Positions 27,205 through 35,512 of a DNA stretch of 64,000 bases are shown piece by piece. The DNA is from Rhizobium sp. N324 (lineage in GTDB: Bacteria > Pseudomonadota > Alphaproteobacteria > Rhizobiales > Rhizobiaceae). The number at the start of each line of letters is the position of its first letter. The stretch's first letter is position 1. Location of the stretch: assembly GCF_001664485.1 (NCBI RefSeq), contig NZ_CP013630.1:3913501-3977500 (forward strand). The letters run 5' to 3'. The notes under the pieces are model-generated. The model did no database searches. It saw nothing but the letters and a program-made list of their open reading frames with translations, and had not been told where the DNA came from. The translations under genes and the position numbers were made by a program.

Positions 27205-27840
27205 TTAAACGGTTGCCCGGCGATGGAGGGCGAGCGAACCGGCCAGCGCCAGCAGCGCACCGCCGCAGGCACGCTCCAGCCAGAGGGCGCCTGAGGTTTT
27301 CAGGAAGCGTAACGCCTGCGAGCCGAAGAAGGCGTAGCCGAACATGATGAGGAAATCGAGGGCGGCAAAGGTGAGCGCCAGCAGCGCATATTGGGTCGCC
27401 TGCGGCAGGGCGGGGTCGATGAACTGCGGCAGGAAGGCCGAGAAGAACAAATAGCCCTTCGGATTGGTCGCCGCGACCATGAAGCTCTTCAGTGCGATCG
27501 AAACGGGCGACACCGCCCCCGCAGGCGCGCCGGACTTCAGCACTGCATCGATCGTGCCCTTCGAGCGCAGCAGCATGATGCCGAGAAAGGCGAGATAGGC
27601 AGCGCCCGCCCATTTCAGCATCGAGAACCAGAATTCCGATGCCGCCAGCAAGGCGCCGAGCCCGATCGCGACGGCGCCGATCAGCACGAAATCGGAAAGC
27701 ACCGCGCCGATCATGCCGGCAGCTGCCCGCCGCAGGCCATGCCGCGAACCGTTGGTCAGCGCCAGCAGCACCGTCGGCCCCGGTGTGGCGATGCCGACGA
27801 AGGAAACGGCTGCGAAAGCCAGAAGCGTGACTATATCCAT
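27205..27840 (-). CDS. LysE/RhtB-family amino-acid exporter
   Basis: The 211-residue membrane protein has about six hydrophobic spans and the LysE-family N-terminal pattern ATPGPTVLLALTNGSRHG near residues 19-36. The ATNPKGYLFFSAFLPQF stretch near 120-136 is the other conserved region. Members export homoserine lactone/threonine (RhtB), lysine or cysteine. I start at ATG 27840 with GGGAGGGATC before it; the frame start at 27933 would overlap the pykA terminator. Regulation and substrate are not visible. Confidence 0.9.
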   Translation of the reverse strand: MDIVTLLAFAAVSFVGIATPGPTVLLALTNGSRHGLRRAAAGMIGAVLSDFVLIGAVAIGLGALLAASEFWFSMLKWAGAAYLAFLGIMLLRSKGTIDAVLKSGAPAGAVSPVSIALKSFMVAATNPKGYLFFSAFLPQFIDPALPQATQYALLALTFAALDFLIMFGYAFFGSQALRFLKTSGALWLERACGGALLALAGSLALHRRATV

Positions 27841-27911
27841 AGTGATCCCTCCCAATCCAGGGAGCGAAACTTGCATGCGCCGCAGCCCTTGGCAATGCCG
27901 CCCCGTCGACG

Positions 27912-27951
27912 AAAAAGCCCGCCACCTCCGCAAGCGGGAGACGGCGGGCTT
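27912..27951 (-). terminator. rho-independent terminator of pykA
   Basis: On the minus strand AAGCCCGCC (27951-27943) pairs with GGCGGGCTT (27923-27915) around a loop that can itself fold as CTCC/GGAG. It is followed by TTTTT. It lies 19 bases after the pykA stop. Confidence 0.8.
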
Positions 27952-27969
27952 CGAACGGATGCGATCGGA

Positions 27970-29409
27970 TCAGATGCCGCTCTGGCCGTCGGAACCGATA
28001 TAGGCGATGCGGATCATGTTGGTGGCGCCGGGCGTGCCGAGCGGCACACCGGCCGAGATGATGATGCGATCGCCCGGTTTGCCGAAGCCCTCGTCCGCGA
28101 CGATGCGGCAGGCGCGGTTGACCATGTCGTCGAGATCGGTCGCGTCATGGGTGACGACGCAATGCAGGCCCCAGACGACGGCAAGGCGGCGTGCCGTCTT
28201 GATGATCGGCGACAGCGCCAGGATCGGCACCTGCGGACGCTCACGCGAGGCGCGAAGGCCTGTCGTGCCCGACGAGGTGTAACAGACGATCGCCGACAGC
28301 TTCAGCGTTTCGGCGATCTGGCGCGCGGCGAGCGAGATCGCATCGGCGCCGGTCGCTTCCGGCTGGGCCCGCTGGGCATAGATGATGCCGGGATAATGCG
28401 GCTCGCGCTCGATGGCGGTGGCAATCGACGCCATGGTCGAGACGGCTTCGACCGGATAGTCGCCCGAGGCCGATTCGGCCGAGAGCATGACGGCATCGGC
28501 GCCTTCGAAGACGGCGGTCGCGACGTCGGACACTTCGGCGCGCGTCGGCACCGGGGCGGAGATCATCGATTCCAGCATCTGCGTGGCGACGACCACCGGC
28601 TTGCCCGAACGGCGGCAGGCGCGGATCAGCTGCTTCTGGATGCCGGGAACGGATTCAAGCGGCATTTCGACGCCGAGATCGCCGCGGGCGACCATCAATG
28701 CGTCGGAAAGCTCGATGATTTCCTCGATACGTTCAAGGGCCTGCGGCTTTTCGATCTTCGACATCAGGCCGACGCGGCCACGGGCGATCTTGCGCACTTC
28801 TGCAAGGTCGTCGGGACGCTGGACGAAGGACAGCGCCACCCAGTCGACATCGTCGGTGGCAAGCACGGCGTCGAGATCGGCGCGGTCCTTATCCGTCAGA
28901 GCGCCGACGCCGAGCAGCGTGTCGGGAAGGCTGACGCCCTTGCGGTCGGAGATGCGCGTGCCCGAAATAACGGTGGTGACGATGCTCTTGCCGTCGCATT
29001 TTTCGGCGCGCAGCGCCAGCTTGCCGTCGTCGATCAGCAGGCGGTGGCCAGGCTGCACCGATTCCAGAATTTCGGGATGCGGCAGATAGACGCGGTTCTG
29101 ATCGCCGAGCGCTTCGTTGTTGTCGAGCGTGAAGGTCTGGCCGGGCTTCAGGTCGACCTTGCTGTCGACGAATTTGCCGACACGCAGTTTCGGTCCCTGC
29201 AGATCGGCGAGAATGCCGATCGGCCGGCCGGAGCGGGCTTCGACCGAGCGAATGCGCTGGATCAGCGTACGCATCATGTCATGGTTTGCATGGCTCATAT
29301 TGATGCGGAAGACATCGGCACCGGCCTGGTGCAGCTTCTCGATCATCGATTCCTCAGCGGAGGCGGGCCCGAGGGTGGCGAGGATTTTAATTTTGCGATT
29401 ACGCTTCAT
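27970..29409 (-). CDS. pykA: pyruvate kinase
   Basis: The 479-residue glycolytic enzyme transfers phosphate from phosphoenolpyruvate to ADP. It opens MKRNRKIKILATLGPAS, has FRINMSHA near residues 34-41, DLQGPKLRVG near 70-79, the K+ and Mg2+ site MSKIEKPQALE near 214-224 and MVARGDLGVE near 237-246, and SAESASGDYP near 312-321. ATG 29409 overlaps the stop of the DUF1036 gene by one base (TGATG), so the two are an operon. Length is normal. Confidence 0.97.
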   Translation of the reverse strand: MKRNRKIKILATLGPASAEESMIEKLHQAGADVFRINMSHANHDMMRTLIQRIRSVEARSGRPIGILADLQGPKLRVGKFVDSKVDLKPGQTFTLDNNEALGDQNRVYLPHPEILESVQPGHRLLIDDGKLALRAEKCDGKSIVTTVISGTRISDRKGVSLPDTLLGVGALTDKDRADLDAVLATDDVDWVALSFVQRPDDLAEVRKIARGRVGLMSKIEKPQALERIEEIIELSDALMVARGDLGVEMPLESVPGIQKQLIRACRRSGKPVVVATQMLESMISAPVPTRAEVSDVATAVFEGADAVMLSAESASGDYPVEAVSTMASIATAIEREPHYPGIIYAQRAQPEATGADAISLAARQIAETLKLSAIVCYTSSGTTGLRASRERPQVPILALSPIIKTARRLAVVWGLHCVVTHDATDLDDMVNRACRIVADEGFGKPGDRIIISAGVPLGTPGATNMIRIAYIGSDGQSGI

Positions 29410-29894
29410 CAATTCTGGCTTTCTTGCGTCCCTGGGGTGTCGGAGAGTTGGACCATCCAGCTGCCCTGGCGGCCCGTATCGTATTCCTTGAATCCCATCT
29501 TCTGGTAACCGCGGGCATAACAATCCTGCACACCCGTGATCTTGAACTCGTTTTCCGCCACGCACATCTGCACGTCACCCGTCCAACGTCCTCCCCGGGC
29601 GGCGTCCTCTGCGTAGAGGTAATAATAACGCGATTGCAATTCTCCCTCGATCAACGTGGCGCAGGTCGTTGCCGGCACCTGCCACCAGCCTTCCGTCATC
29701 CAGCCATCCTTGGCCCGATAGCCGATCGCGACGCCGACGAGATTTTGCGTTCCGTTGCAGACGCGAAAATCGGCGCGTGCGGCATCTGCAATAAAAAACG
29801 GCATGACAGCTGCAAGAGCGAACAGAGCGAGACGGACCAGCGGTCCGGACCGCGTGAGGAAACTTGGCGCGGCTTGGATCAACACGGCTCCCAA
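29409..29894 (-). CDS. exported DUF1036 protein, coupled to pykA
   Basis: The 161-residue product has a signal peptide (LVRLALFALAAVMPFFIA, cleavage near ARA-DF) followed by the DUF1036 pattern: FRVCNGTQNLVGVAIGY, GWMTEGWW, ATTCATLIEGEL, YYLYAEDAARGG and the CVAENEF/DCYARGY cysteines. Four cysteines suggest two disulfide bonds in the periplasm. DUF1036 has no known activity; alphaproteobacteria keep it next to pyk. The stop overlaps the pykA start, so its translation could influence pykA. Confidence 0.9.
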   Translation of the reverse strand: MGAVLIQAAPSFLTRSGPLVRLALFALAAVMPFFIADAARADFRVCNGTQNLVGVAIGYRAKDGWMTEGWWQVPATTCATLIEGELQSRYYYLYAEDAARGGRWTGDVQMCVAENEFKITGVQDCYARGYQKMGFKEYDTGRQGSWMVQLSDTPGTQESQN

Positions 29895-30105
29895 ATAGCT
29901 CCACGGTTATTCGTATCCGTGTCTTCTTGCGCCGCCGTCAAGCGAAAGTCAACGCAATGCTAATCGATTATATTTCCTTTCACAAACCGCCCGTCGAGGG
30001 TTCGGCTCAGCCTCTGTCCGACTGCGGCGCTTGAACGTGACGCAGACGCATGCGATCACTGCGCCCGACCGCGCCCGACGACCCAATGACGATCGGTAAT
30101 TCCTG

Positions 30106-30894
30106 ATGGACGACTTCCAATCCTTCGAAATCCTATCCGGCAAACATGACAAAGGCATGGTGATCCTCGCCGATCACGCGATGAACCGCCTTCCCGCGAG
30201 ATATGGCCGGCTCGGCCTGCCCGAGACGGCTTTCGCCCGTCACATCGCCTATGACATCGGCATCGAGGGTCTCACGCGGCAGCTTTCGGAAAGCCTCGGC
30301 GTCCCGGCGGTGCTCGGCGGCTTCTCGCGCCTGCTGATCGACCCGAACCGCGGCGAGGACGATCCGACGCTGATCATGAAAATATCCGACGGCGCCGTCA
30401 TATCAGGCAATCATCCGGTCACGCCGCAGGAATGGGACGACCGGATCGCAACCTTCCACCGCCCCTATCACCATGCCGTGGCCGCAACGATCGACAGTGT
30501 GGCGAACGCCACCGGCCGGGCGCCGCTGGTGCTGTCGCTGCATTCCTTCACGCCGGCCTGGAAGGGCGTTCCCCGCCCCTGGCACGTCGCCGTGCTCTGG
30601 GACAGCGACGGCCGAGTCGTCGCTCCGCTGCTCGACCTGCTGCGCGCCGATCCCGATCTCATCGTCGGCGACAACGAACCCTATGACGGCGCGCTGAAGG
30701 GCGATACCATGTACCGCCACTGCATGATGACAGGCATTCCGCACGCGCTGCTCGAGGTGCGCCAGGATCTGATTGCGGACGAGGCCGGCATATCCGCATG
30801 GGCCGAACGCCTGACGCCGATCTTTGCGGCGATGAATGCCGATCCCGCCTTGCACGAATACGACGTCCACCTCTCGCGCACGGGTCCTTATTAA
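30106..30894 (+). CDS. N-formylglutamate amidohydrolase family protein
   Basis: The 262-residue protein resembles HutG/N-formylglutamate deformylase: ILADHAMNRLP near residues 21-31 (family DHAs-N-lP), RLLIDPNRGEDD near 79-90 (dPNR motif), LSLHSFTP near 144-151 and GDNEPYDG near 186-193. It would hydrolyse N-formyl-L-glutamate or a similar N-acyl acid. No hut genes are nearby, so the link to histidine breakdown is not supported here. The ribosome site is weak. It precedes the DUF1244 gene by 29 bases on the same strand. Confidence 0.9.
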   Translation: MDDFQSFEILSGKHDKGMVILADHAMNRLPARYGRLGLPETAFARHIAYDIGIEGLTRQLSESLGVPAVLGGFSRLLIDPNRGEDDPTLIMKISDGAVISGNHPVTPQEWDDRIATFHRPYHHAVAATIDSVANATGRAPLVLSLHSFTPAWKGVPRPWHVAVLWDSDGRVVAPLLDLLRADPDLIVGDNEPYDGALKGDTMYRHCMMTGIPHALLEVRQDLIADEAGISAWAERLTPIFAAMNADPALHEYDVHLSRTGPY

Positions 30895-30923
30895 AGGCCC
30901 CTCTTAATAGAAAGGAGAGCGGG

Positions 30924-31229
30924 ATGAGCACGCTCAGCAAGAAACAGCAGACTGAATTCGAGGCCGCCGCCTTCCGCCGCCTCCTCGCGCATCTTCGCGA
31001 CCGCGGCGATGTTCAGAACATCGACCTGATGAACCTGGCCGGCTTCTGCCGCAACTGCCTGTCGAACTGGTACCGCGAAGCCGCCGAGGCCGACGGCGTC
31101 CCGATGACCAAGGACGAATCGCGCGAGATGGTCTATGGCATGCCTTATGAAGACTGGAAGAATCTTCACCAGAACGAGGCCTCGCCTGTGCAAAAGGCTG
31201 CTTTTGAACTGAACAACCCGCACAAATAG
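30924..31229 (+). CDS. DUF1244 family protein
   Basis: A 101-residue, mostly helical protein with the DUF1244 pattern: FEAAAFRRLLAHLRDRGDVQNIDLMNLAGFCRNCLSNWY spread over residues 12-50, with a Cys-Arg-Asn-Cys pair, and MVYGMPYEDWK near 69-79. The CxxC pair could bind a metal or form a disulfide. The family is restricted mainly to proteobacteria and has no proven role. ATG 30924 has AAAGGAG 8 bases upstream. gapR follows on the same strand. Confidence 0.9.
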   Translation: MSTLSKKQQTEFEAAAFRRLLAHLRDRGDVQNIDLMNLAGFCRNCLSNWYREAAEADGVPMTKDESREMVYGMPYEDWKNLHQNEASPVQKAAFELNNPHK

Positions 31230-31319
31230 CTTAGGCGGCCGACAACGGGCTTGACCGTGACGCCGCTTCACGGCAGTCACGTGCCTTCAAAATTGATCAT
31301 CCCCAACCAGGAGAACACG

Positions 31320-31583
31320 ATGTCTGATGCTCATGGCGTCGCCCGCGACCAGCTTCGCGCTTTCATCGAGCGCATTGAACGGCTGGAAGAAGAAAAGAAG
31401 ACCATCGCCGACGACATCAAGGACGTCTATGGCGAAGCCAAGGGAATGGGCTTCGATACCAAGATCCTGAAGAAGGTCGTGGCGCTGCGCAAAAAGGACG
31501 AGCAGGAGCGCATGGAAGAGGAAGCTATCCTCGACACCTACCTGCACGCGCTGGGCATGATCGAGTCGCCGCCGGAAGGCTGA
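31320..31583 (+). CDS. gapR: GapR-family nucleoid-associated DNA-binding protein (DUF2312)
   Basis: The 87-residue protein matches Gap[20 protein letters not shown], then [23 protein letters not shown], then [14 protein letters not shown]. Two long helices and a short third one form a tetrameric clamp that, in Caulobacter, encircles overtwisted DNA ahead of replication and transcription and helps gyrase. The lysine-rich second helix is kept. ATG 31320 has CAGGAGAACACG before it; the frame start at 31251 is too early. Two strong terminator hairpins follow. Confidence 0.92.
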   Translation: MSDAHGVARDQLRAFIERIERLEEEKKTIADDIKDVYGEAKGMGFDTKILKKVVALRKKDEQERMEEEAILDTYLHALGMIESPPEG

Positions 31584-31612
31584 TACGCCTCGCACCGCTG
31601 ATAATGCCGACA

Positions 31613-31643
31613 AGCCGCTGGAGCGATCCGGCGGCTTTCCTTT
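31613..31643 (+). terminator. terminator after gapR
   Basis: AGCCGCTGGA (31613-31622) pairs with TCCGGCGGCT (31627-31636), with one G-T pair, around a GCGA tetraloop. TTCCTTTG follows. It lies 30 bases beyond the gapR stop. Confidence 0.75.
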
Positions 31644-31693
31644 GTCCGTAGGCGCCGGCTCGACAGCCATCTGCCGTGTCGACCCGCCAAAAG

Positions 31694-31723
31694 AAAAACC
31701 GCCGGATCGCTCCGGCGGTTTTT
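31694..31723. terminator. bidirectional terminator between gapR and the DUF882 gene
   Basis: AAAAACCGCCGGA (31694-31706) pairs perfectly with TCCGGCGGTTTTT (31711-31723) around TCGC. It ends in T-runs on both strands, so it can stop transcripts from gapR and from the convergent DUF882 gene. Its core resembles the hairpin at 31613. Confidence 0.88.
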
Positions 31724-31744
31724 GATATTTCCTGATCGGCGAAC

Positions 31745-33583
31745 TCAGTTCGTATTGAACTTGCGCACTTCCATGAAGTTGACAGCCGTGCCGCTGAAGC
31801 GGGCAGGATCGACCGAAGCGGTTTTGACATTGAAGCCCTCGGCATAGACAGCGGTCGGCTGGGCGCGCATCGTCTGGCTGACGAAACGCGGTGCCTTGAC
31901 CTGCTTGGAGGCCATTTCGAGGCGGGCATTGGTCAGTGCCCATTGCGAGATCATCTTTTCCGTCAGCTTCGGCTCGGTCCGAACCGTCGTGCGGCTGGCA
32001 TCGGCTGCGGCGGCTTCCTTCTGCGTCGGGCGGCGGCCCTTGGCGGGAAGTCCCTGGCTCGCGGCGCTATCGGCGGCCGGTTGGTCGAAGCCGTCGCCAA
32101 AGCTTGCCGATTTGGTCATCGGCGGCGCCAGGGCTGCGAGCTCGAGCGGCGGCTTTGCGGCAGGCGCCTTTTGCGTCATCGCGGCATTGATCGCCTGCTC
32201 CACCGTCATCTCAGGCGCCTTCGCGATCTGACTTTCCCCCTCGTTGCGCTGCTGCTCGAGCGCATCGGCAACGGCGGGAGACAGAGCATCCTGTTCGGCT
32301 TCGTCGGCCTCGGCTTCCGGATCGGCATCGGCCGCGGCAAGAAGGTTCTCGGCAACGGCAGGGCGTTCGATCGGCGTCGGAACCGGCAGGCCGTTGTTGC
32401 CCATCAGCGACGCAACCTCGGCATCGCCAGGCGCGCGGCGCGGGCCGAGAAGCGAGGGAACCGGAATGCTGTAGGCGCTGAGATCGGCAAACTGCTGCGG
32501 CTGGGCCTGATCGGCCGGAAGGGCCGCTGCAAGAGCCTGTTGCGCGGCGTTACCCGAAGGCGGCGCGATGAGCGCGCTCGCCACGTCGCTGCCGGCCGGC
32601 TGATTGCTGAATGCCGGGCGAACCTGCGGCACCGGCGCGTTCAGATCGGCGACTTCGGTCTGCTGCGGCTCGACAGGAGCAGGCTCGGGCGCAGCCTTCG
32701 GCGGCGTTGCCTTGGCGACGGCCACAGGCGCCGAATCGTCCGAATCGTCTTCCTGCTCGTCCGCTCCGCCGCCAAACAGCGCAGCAAACAGCGTCTTGTG
32801 CTTCGGCGCCGATTCGGAAGCGCTGGCGATCTCGATCTGCGTGCCGCTGACGCGGCGCTTATAGTCGGCCATGGCCTGCTGATAGCCCGGCAGCGGCTTA
32901 CCGTCAGCCGGAATATGAATGGTGTTGCCGTTCGGGAAAAGCCGGACCAGCTCGTCGCGGCTCATGCGTGGCCAGGCGCGAACGCCGCCGACATCCATAT
33001 GCACGAAGGGCGAACCCGATTTCGGATAGAAGCCGACGCCGCCGACCTGCATCTTCATGCCGATCCCACGCAAAGTCGCGAGTTTGACGTCCGGAATAAA
33101 GAAGTCCATCGCCTTGCCGAGCATATGTTGGCTCTTTTCGGCGACGCCGGAGTTGCGCGAGCGGCCGCGCAGCATCTCGTTGGTACCCGGCGAACGGAAA
33201 CCGCAGACGACGTTGATATAATCCCGCGAACCGCTCTGGCGATAGACTTCCCAGATCAGGTCGAACAGCCGCGGATCCATCTTCGTCGGCTGGTTCTTGC
33301 GCCAGTCGCGAAGGAAGCGGTTCAGCTGCTCCAGACCCTTGGGGTCGAACTTGCCGTTGCGCTTGTAGGTGATCACGGCTTTTTCGCCGGTATGGATGAA
33401 ATAGAGTTTGAGGCTACGGGTGTCGCCCGCAGCCTCAGAAGGTGTACTAACGAATACCGGTGAGGAAACCGCGACCGCAAGAAGGGCGGCCGCTGCCGTC
33501 CTTGCTACCTTTCCGCAGATGTCGGCGCACAACGAACGCCAGCTCAAGCGCGAAGGCTTGGAATTCCCATTCAGATTCGGCAA
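31745..33583 (-). CDS. DUF882 / M15-like murein endopeptidase (MepK-related) with long disordered tail
   Basis: The 612-residue product has an N-terminal signal/anchor (TAAAALLAVAVSSPVF, residues 29-44), then a DUF882 (peptidase M15) domain to about residue 230. Its zinc site is visible: SQHMLGKAMDFFIP near residues 150-163 (H-x6-D) and FVHMDVG near 196-202 (second His). Relatives such as MepK cleave peptidoglycan crosslinks in the periplasm. The remaining 380 residues are Ala/Pro/Glu-rich, low complexity and apparently disordered, with a conserved-looking end (VYAEGFNVKTASVDPARF). The tail is far longer than in MepK (about 180 residues). A bidirectional terminator follows its stop. Confidence 0.88.
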   Translation of the reverse strand: MPNLNGNSKPSRLSWRSLCADICGKVARTAAAALLAVAVSSPVFVSTPSEAAGDTRSLKLYFIHTGEKAVITYKRNGKFDPKGLEQLNRFLRDWRKNQPTKMDPRLFDLIWEVYRQSGSRDYINVVCGFRSPGTNEMLRGRSRNSGVAEKSQHMLGKAMDFFIPDVKLATLRGIGMKMQVGGVGFYPKSGSPFVHMDVGGVRAWPRMSRDELVRLFPNGNTIHIPADGKPLPGYQQAMADYKRRVSGTQIEIASASESAPKHKTLFAALFGGGADEQEDDSDDSAPVAVAKATPPKAAPEPAPVEPQQTEVADLNAPVPQVRPAFSNQPAGSDVASALIAPPSGNAAQQALAAALPADQAQPQQFADLSAYSIPVPSLLGPRRAPGDAEVASLMGNNGLPVPTPIERPAVAENLLAAADADPEAEADEAEQDALSPAVADALEQQRNEGESQIAKAPEMTVEQAINAAMTQKAPAAKPPLELAALAPPMTKSASFGDGFDQPAADSAASQGLPAKGRRPTQKEAAAADASRTTVRTEPKLTEKMISQWALTNARLEMASKQVKAPRFVSQTMRAQPTAVYAEGFNVKTASVDPARFSGTAVNFMEVRKFNTN

Positions 33584-33761
33584 CTCGATCCCCGTCAGAC
33601 AGACAATGTCCCGTACTGTCTCAGATGACTGTCAAATGCGGTCACACGATGGCAAAAATGCCACACATGATCAACCTTTTCTTTACATAGTGAACGGGCC
33701 ACTAACAAGTGGTTTATGATCAGTAACAAATCGTGGTTGCCTTAGTCTTAACAAAAAGCGC

Positions 33762-35306
33762 TTAAGCCGCATCTTTCTGGGGATTATCGGGGTCTATGCC
33801 GTAATCTTTCAGTTTGCGATAAAGTGTGGATCGGCCGATGCCAAGTTTCCGCGCCACTTGACTCATTTGCCCGCGATAGAATTTGAGCGCGAATCGGATG
33901 AGCTCCTCCTCGACATCGGCAAGCCTGCGCACGTCGCCGGCGGGATTGACGCTGGCGATGGCGTTTTCCGAGGTTTCGGACAGACGGTGGTGCACCTCGC
34001 CCGAGATCGACGCCCTGAATTCCTCGCCATAGCTGTCGTCGGGATCGAGGCCGGTATTGTCGGCAACGAGCGCCAGGTGATCCACGACTTCGTATTCCGG
34101 CAGCTGGGCGGCGATCTGCGGGAAGTCCCCCTCGGTCAGTTCCGGCCCTTCGGCGAGAACGACCGCGCGGAAGATCGCATTTTCGAGCTGGCGGATATTG
34201 CCCGGCCAGTCATAGGCGGTCAGCAAGGCCAGCGCGCCTGAATTCACCGTCATGCGGCGGCCGTTCTTCTGCTCGCTGGAGAAGCGGTCGGCAAAGACCC
34301 GCACCAGATGCGGAATGTCTTCCTTGCGCTTGCGCAGCGCCGGAATGGTGATCGGGAAGACGTTGAGGCGATAGTAAAGATCCTCGCGGAAATGGCCGTT
34401 CTTGACCTCCTCGATCAGATCCTTGTTGGTCGCCGAAATCAGCCGGACATTGACCTTATGCGCGGTGCGCGCGCCGACGGTCTCGATCTCGCCCTGCTGC
34501 ACGGCGCGCAACAGCTTCACCTGCACCTCGAGCGGCAGGTCGCCGATCTCATCGAGGAAGATGGTGCCGCCGTCAGCTTCCATGAATTTGCCGATATGGC
34601 GCTCGGTTGCGCCTGTGAAGGCGCCCTTCTCGTGGCCAAAGAGAATGCTCTCGACGAGATTGTGCGGGATCGCTCCGCAATTGACCGTGACGAAAGGCTT
34701 GTTCGAGCGGTCGCCGCCGGACTGGATGGCACGCGCCACCAGTTCCTTGCCGACGCCGGATTCGCCTTCAAGCACGACCGGGATGTTGGACTGCGCCGCC
34801 CGCTGGGCGAGATCGATGACGCGGAGCATCGCCGGACTTGCCGATACGATGTCGTCGAAGCCGACCGAGCCCGAGCGCGACCGGCGTCCGGCCCGTGCCT
34901 TCACTTCGCGCTGGTCGAGCTTCATCGCGTTCGAGATCGAGGTGGCGATGCGTTCGGGCGAGACCGGCTTGACGACGAAATCGAAGGCGCCGGCGCGCAT
35001 TGCCTGCACCACCGTTTCGATGCCGCCTTGCCCCGTCTGCACGATGACGGGAATCTGCGTGCCGAATTCATGAAGCGCGTCGAGGAATTCGAGGCCGGTC
35101 ATCTCCGGCATCATCAGGTCGAGCACGATGACGTTGAAAAGGCCGCTGTCGCGTTTGACCATTTCCAAGCCGATACGGCCGTTTTCCGCCTGGTGCACGA
35201 CATGGCCGTGACGCTCGATTGCGTTCTTGAGCAGGCGGCGTTGCACCGGGTCGTCCTCGACCACGAGGATTTGCCCTGCTCCCTTGAGCTCATTGTAACC
35301 GGTCAT
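33762..35306 (-). CDS. sigma-54-dependent response regulator (NtrC/DctD architecture)
   Basis: The 514-residue protein has a receiver domain (VEDDP near 17-21, phospho-acceptor Asp63 in VLDLMMPEMTG, Lys in VVKPVSPE near 113), a sigma-54 AAA+ domain with Walker A GESGVGKE near 182, the sigma-54 contact loop GAFTGA near 230 and Walker B GGTIFLDEIGD near 247, and a C-terminal Fis-type helix-turn-helix (MSQVARKLGIGRSTLYRKLKDYG). An unusual 60-residue acidic linker lies between AAA+ and HTH. No histidine kinase is adjacent, so it is an orphan regulator. It is divergent from pepF with about 205 bases between. Confidence 0.95.
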   Translation of the reverse strand: MTGYNELKGAGQILVVEDDPVQRRLLKNAIERHGHVVHQAENGRIGLEMVKRDSGLFNVIVLDLMMPEMTGLEFLDALHEFGTQIPVIVQTGQGGIETVVQAMRAGAFDFVVKPVSPERIATSISNAMKLDQREVKARAGRRSRSGSVGFDDIVSASPAMLRVIDLAQRAAQSNIPVVLEGESGVGKELVARAIQSGGDRSNKPFVTVNCGAIPHNLVESILFGHEKGAFTGATERHIGKFMEADGGTIFLDEIGDLPLEVQVKLLRAVQQGEIETVGARTAHKVNVRLISATNKDLIEEVKNGHFREDLYYRLNVFPITIPALRKRKEDIPHLVRVFADRFSSEQKNGRRMTVNSGALALLTAYDWPGNIRQLENAIFRAVVLAEGPELTEGDFPQIAAQLPEYEVVDHLALVADNTGLDPDDSYGEEFRASISGEVHHRLSETSENAIASVNPAGDVRRLADVEEELIRFALKFYRGQMSQVARKLGIGRSTLYRKLKDYGIDPDNPQKDAA

Positions 35307-35512
35307 TGTCGCCTCACTTCATGCGAAACCATGAAGCGCACTCTGACAGGAAGGCTTGAACATCCAGTTTTGAGAAACAATTGCATTTTAACGATTGGAA
35401 CGGGTCGTTTCGTGCCGAAGCGACGCCTTTCATGCGCCGAAAGGCCCTTGATGCCGGGCCTTCTCGCGCTTATTCAAGCAGACCTGTTATGAAAGTGGAG
35501 AGGAATTGCCCC

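Noticed and set aside
27391..29508. 705-residue plus-strand open frame
   Set aside because: It is antisense to pykA and LysE. The high-GC codon bias of these genes leaves the opposite frame open; the translation is Arg/His/Asp-rich with no domain.
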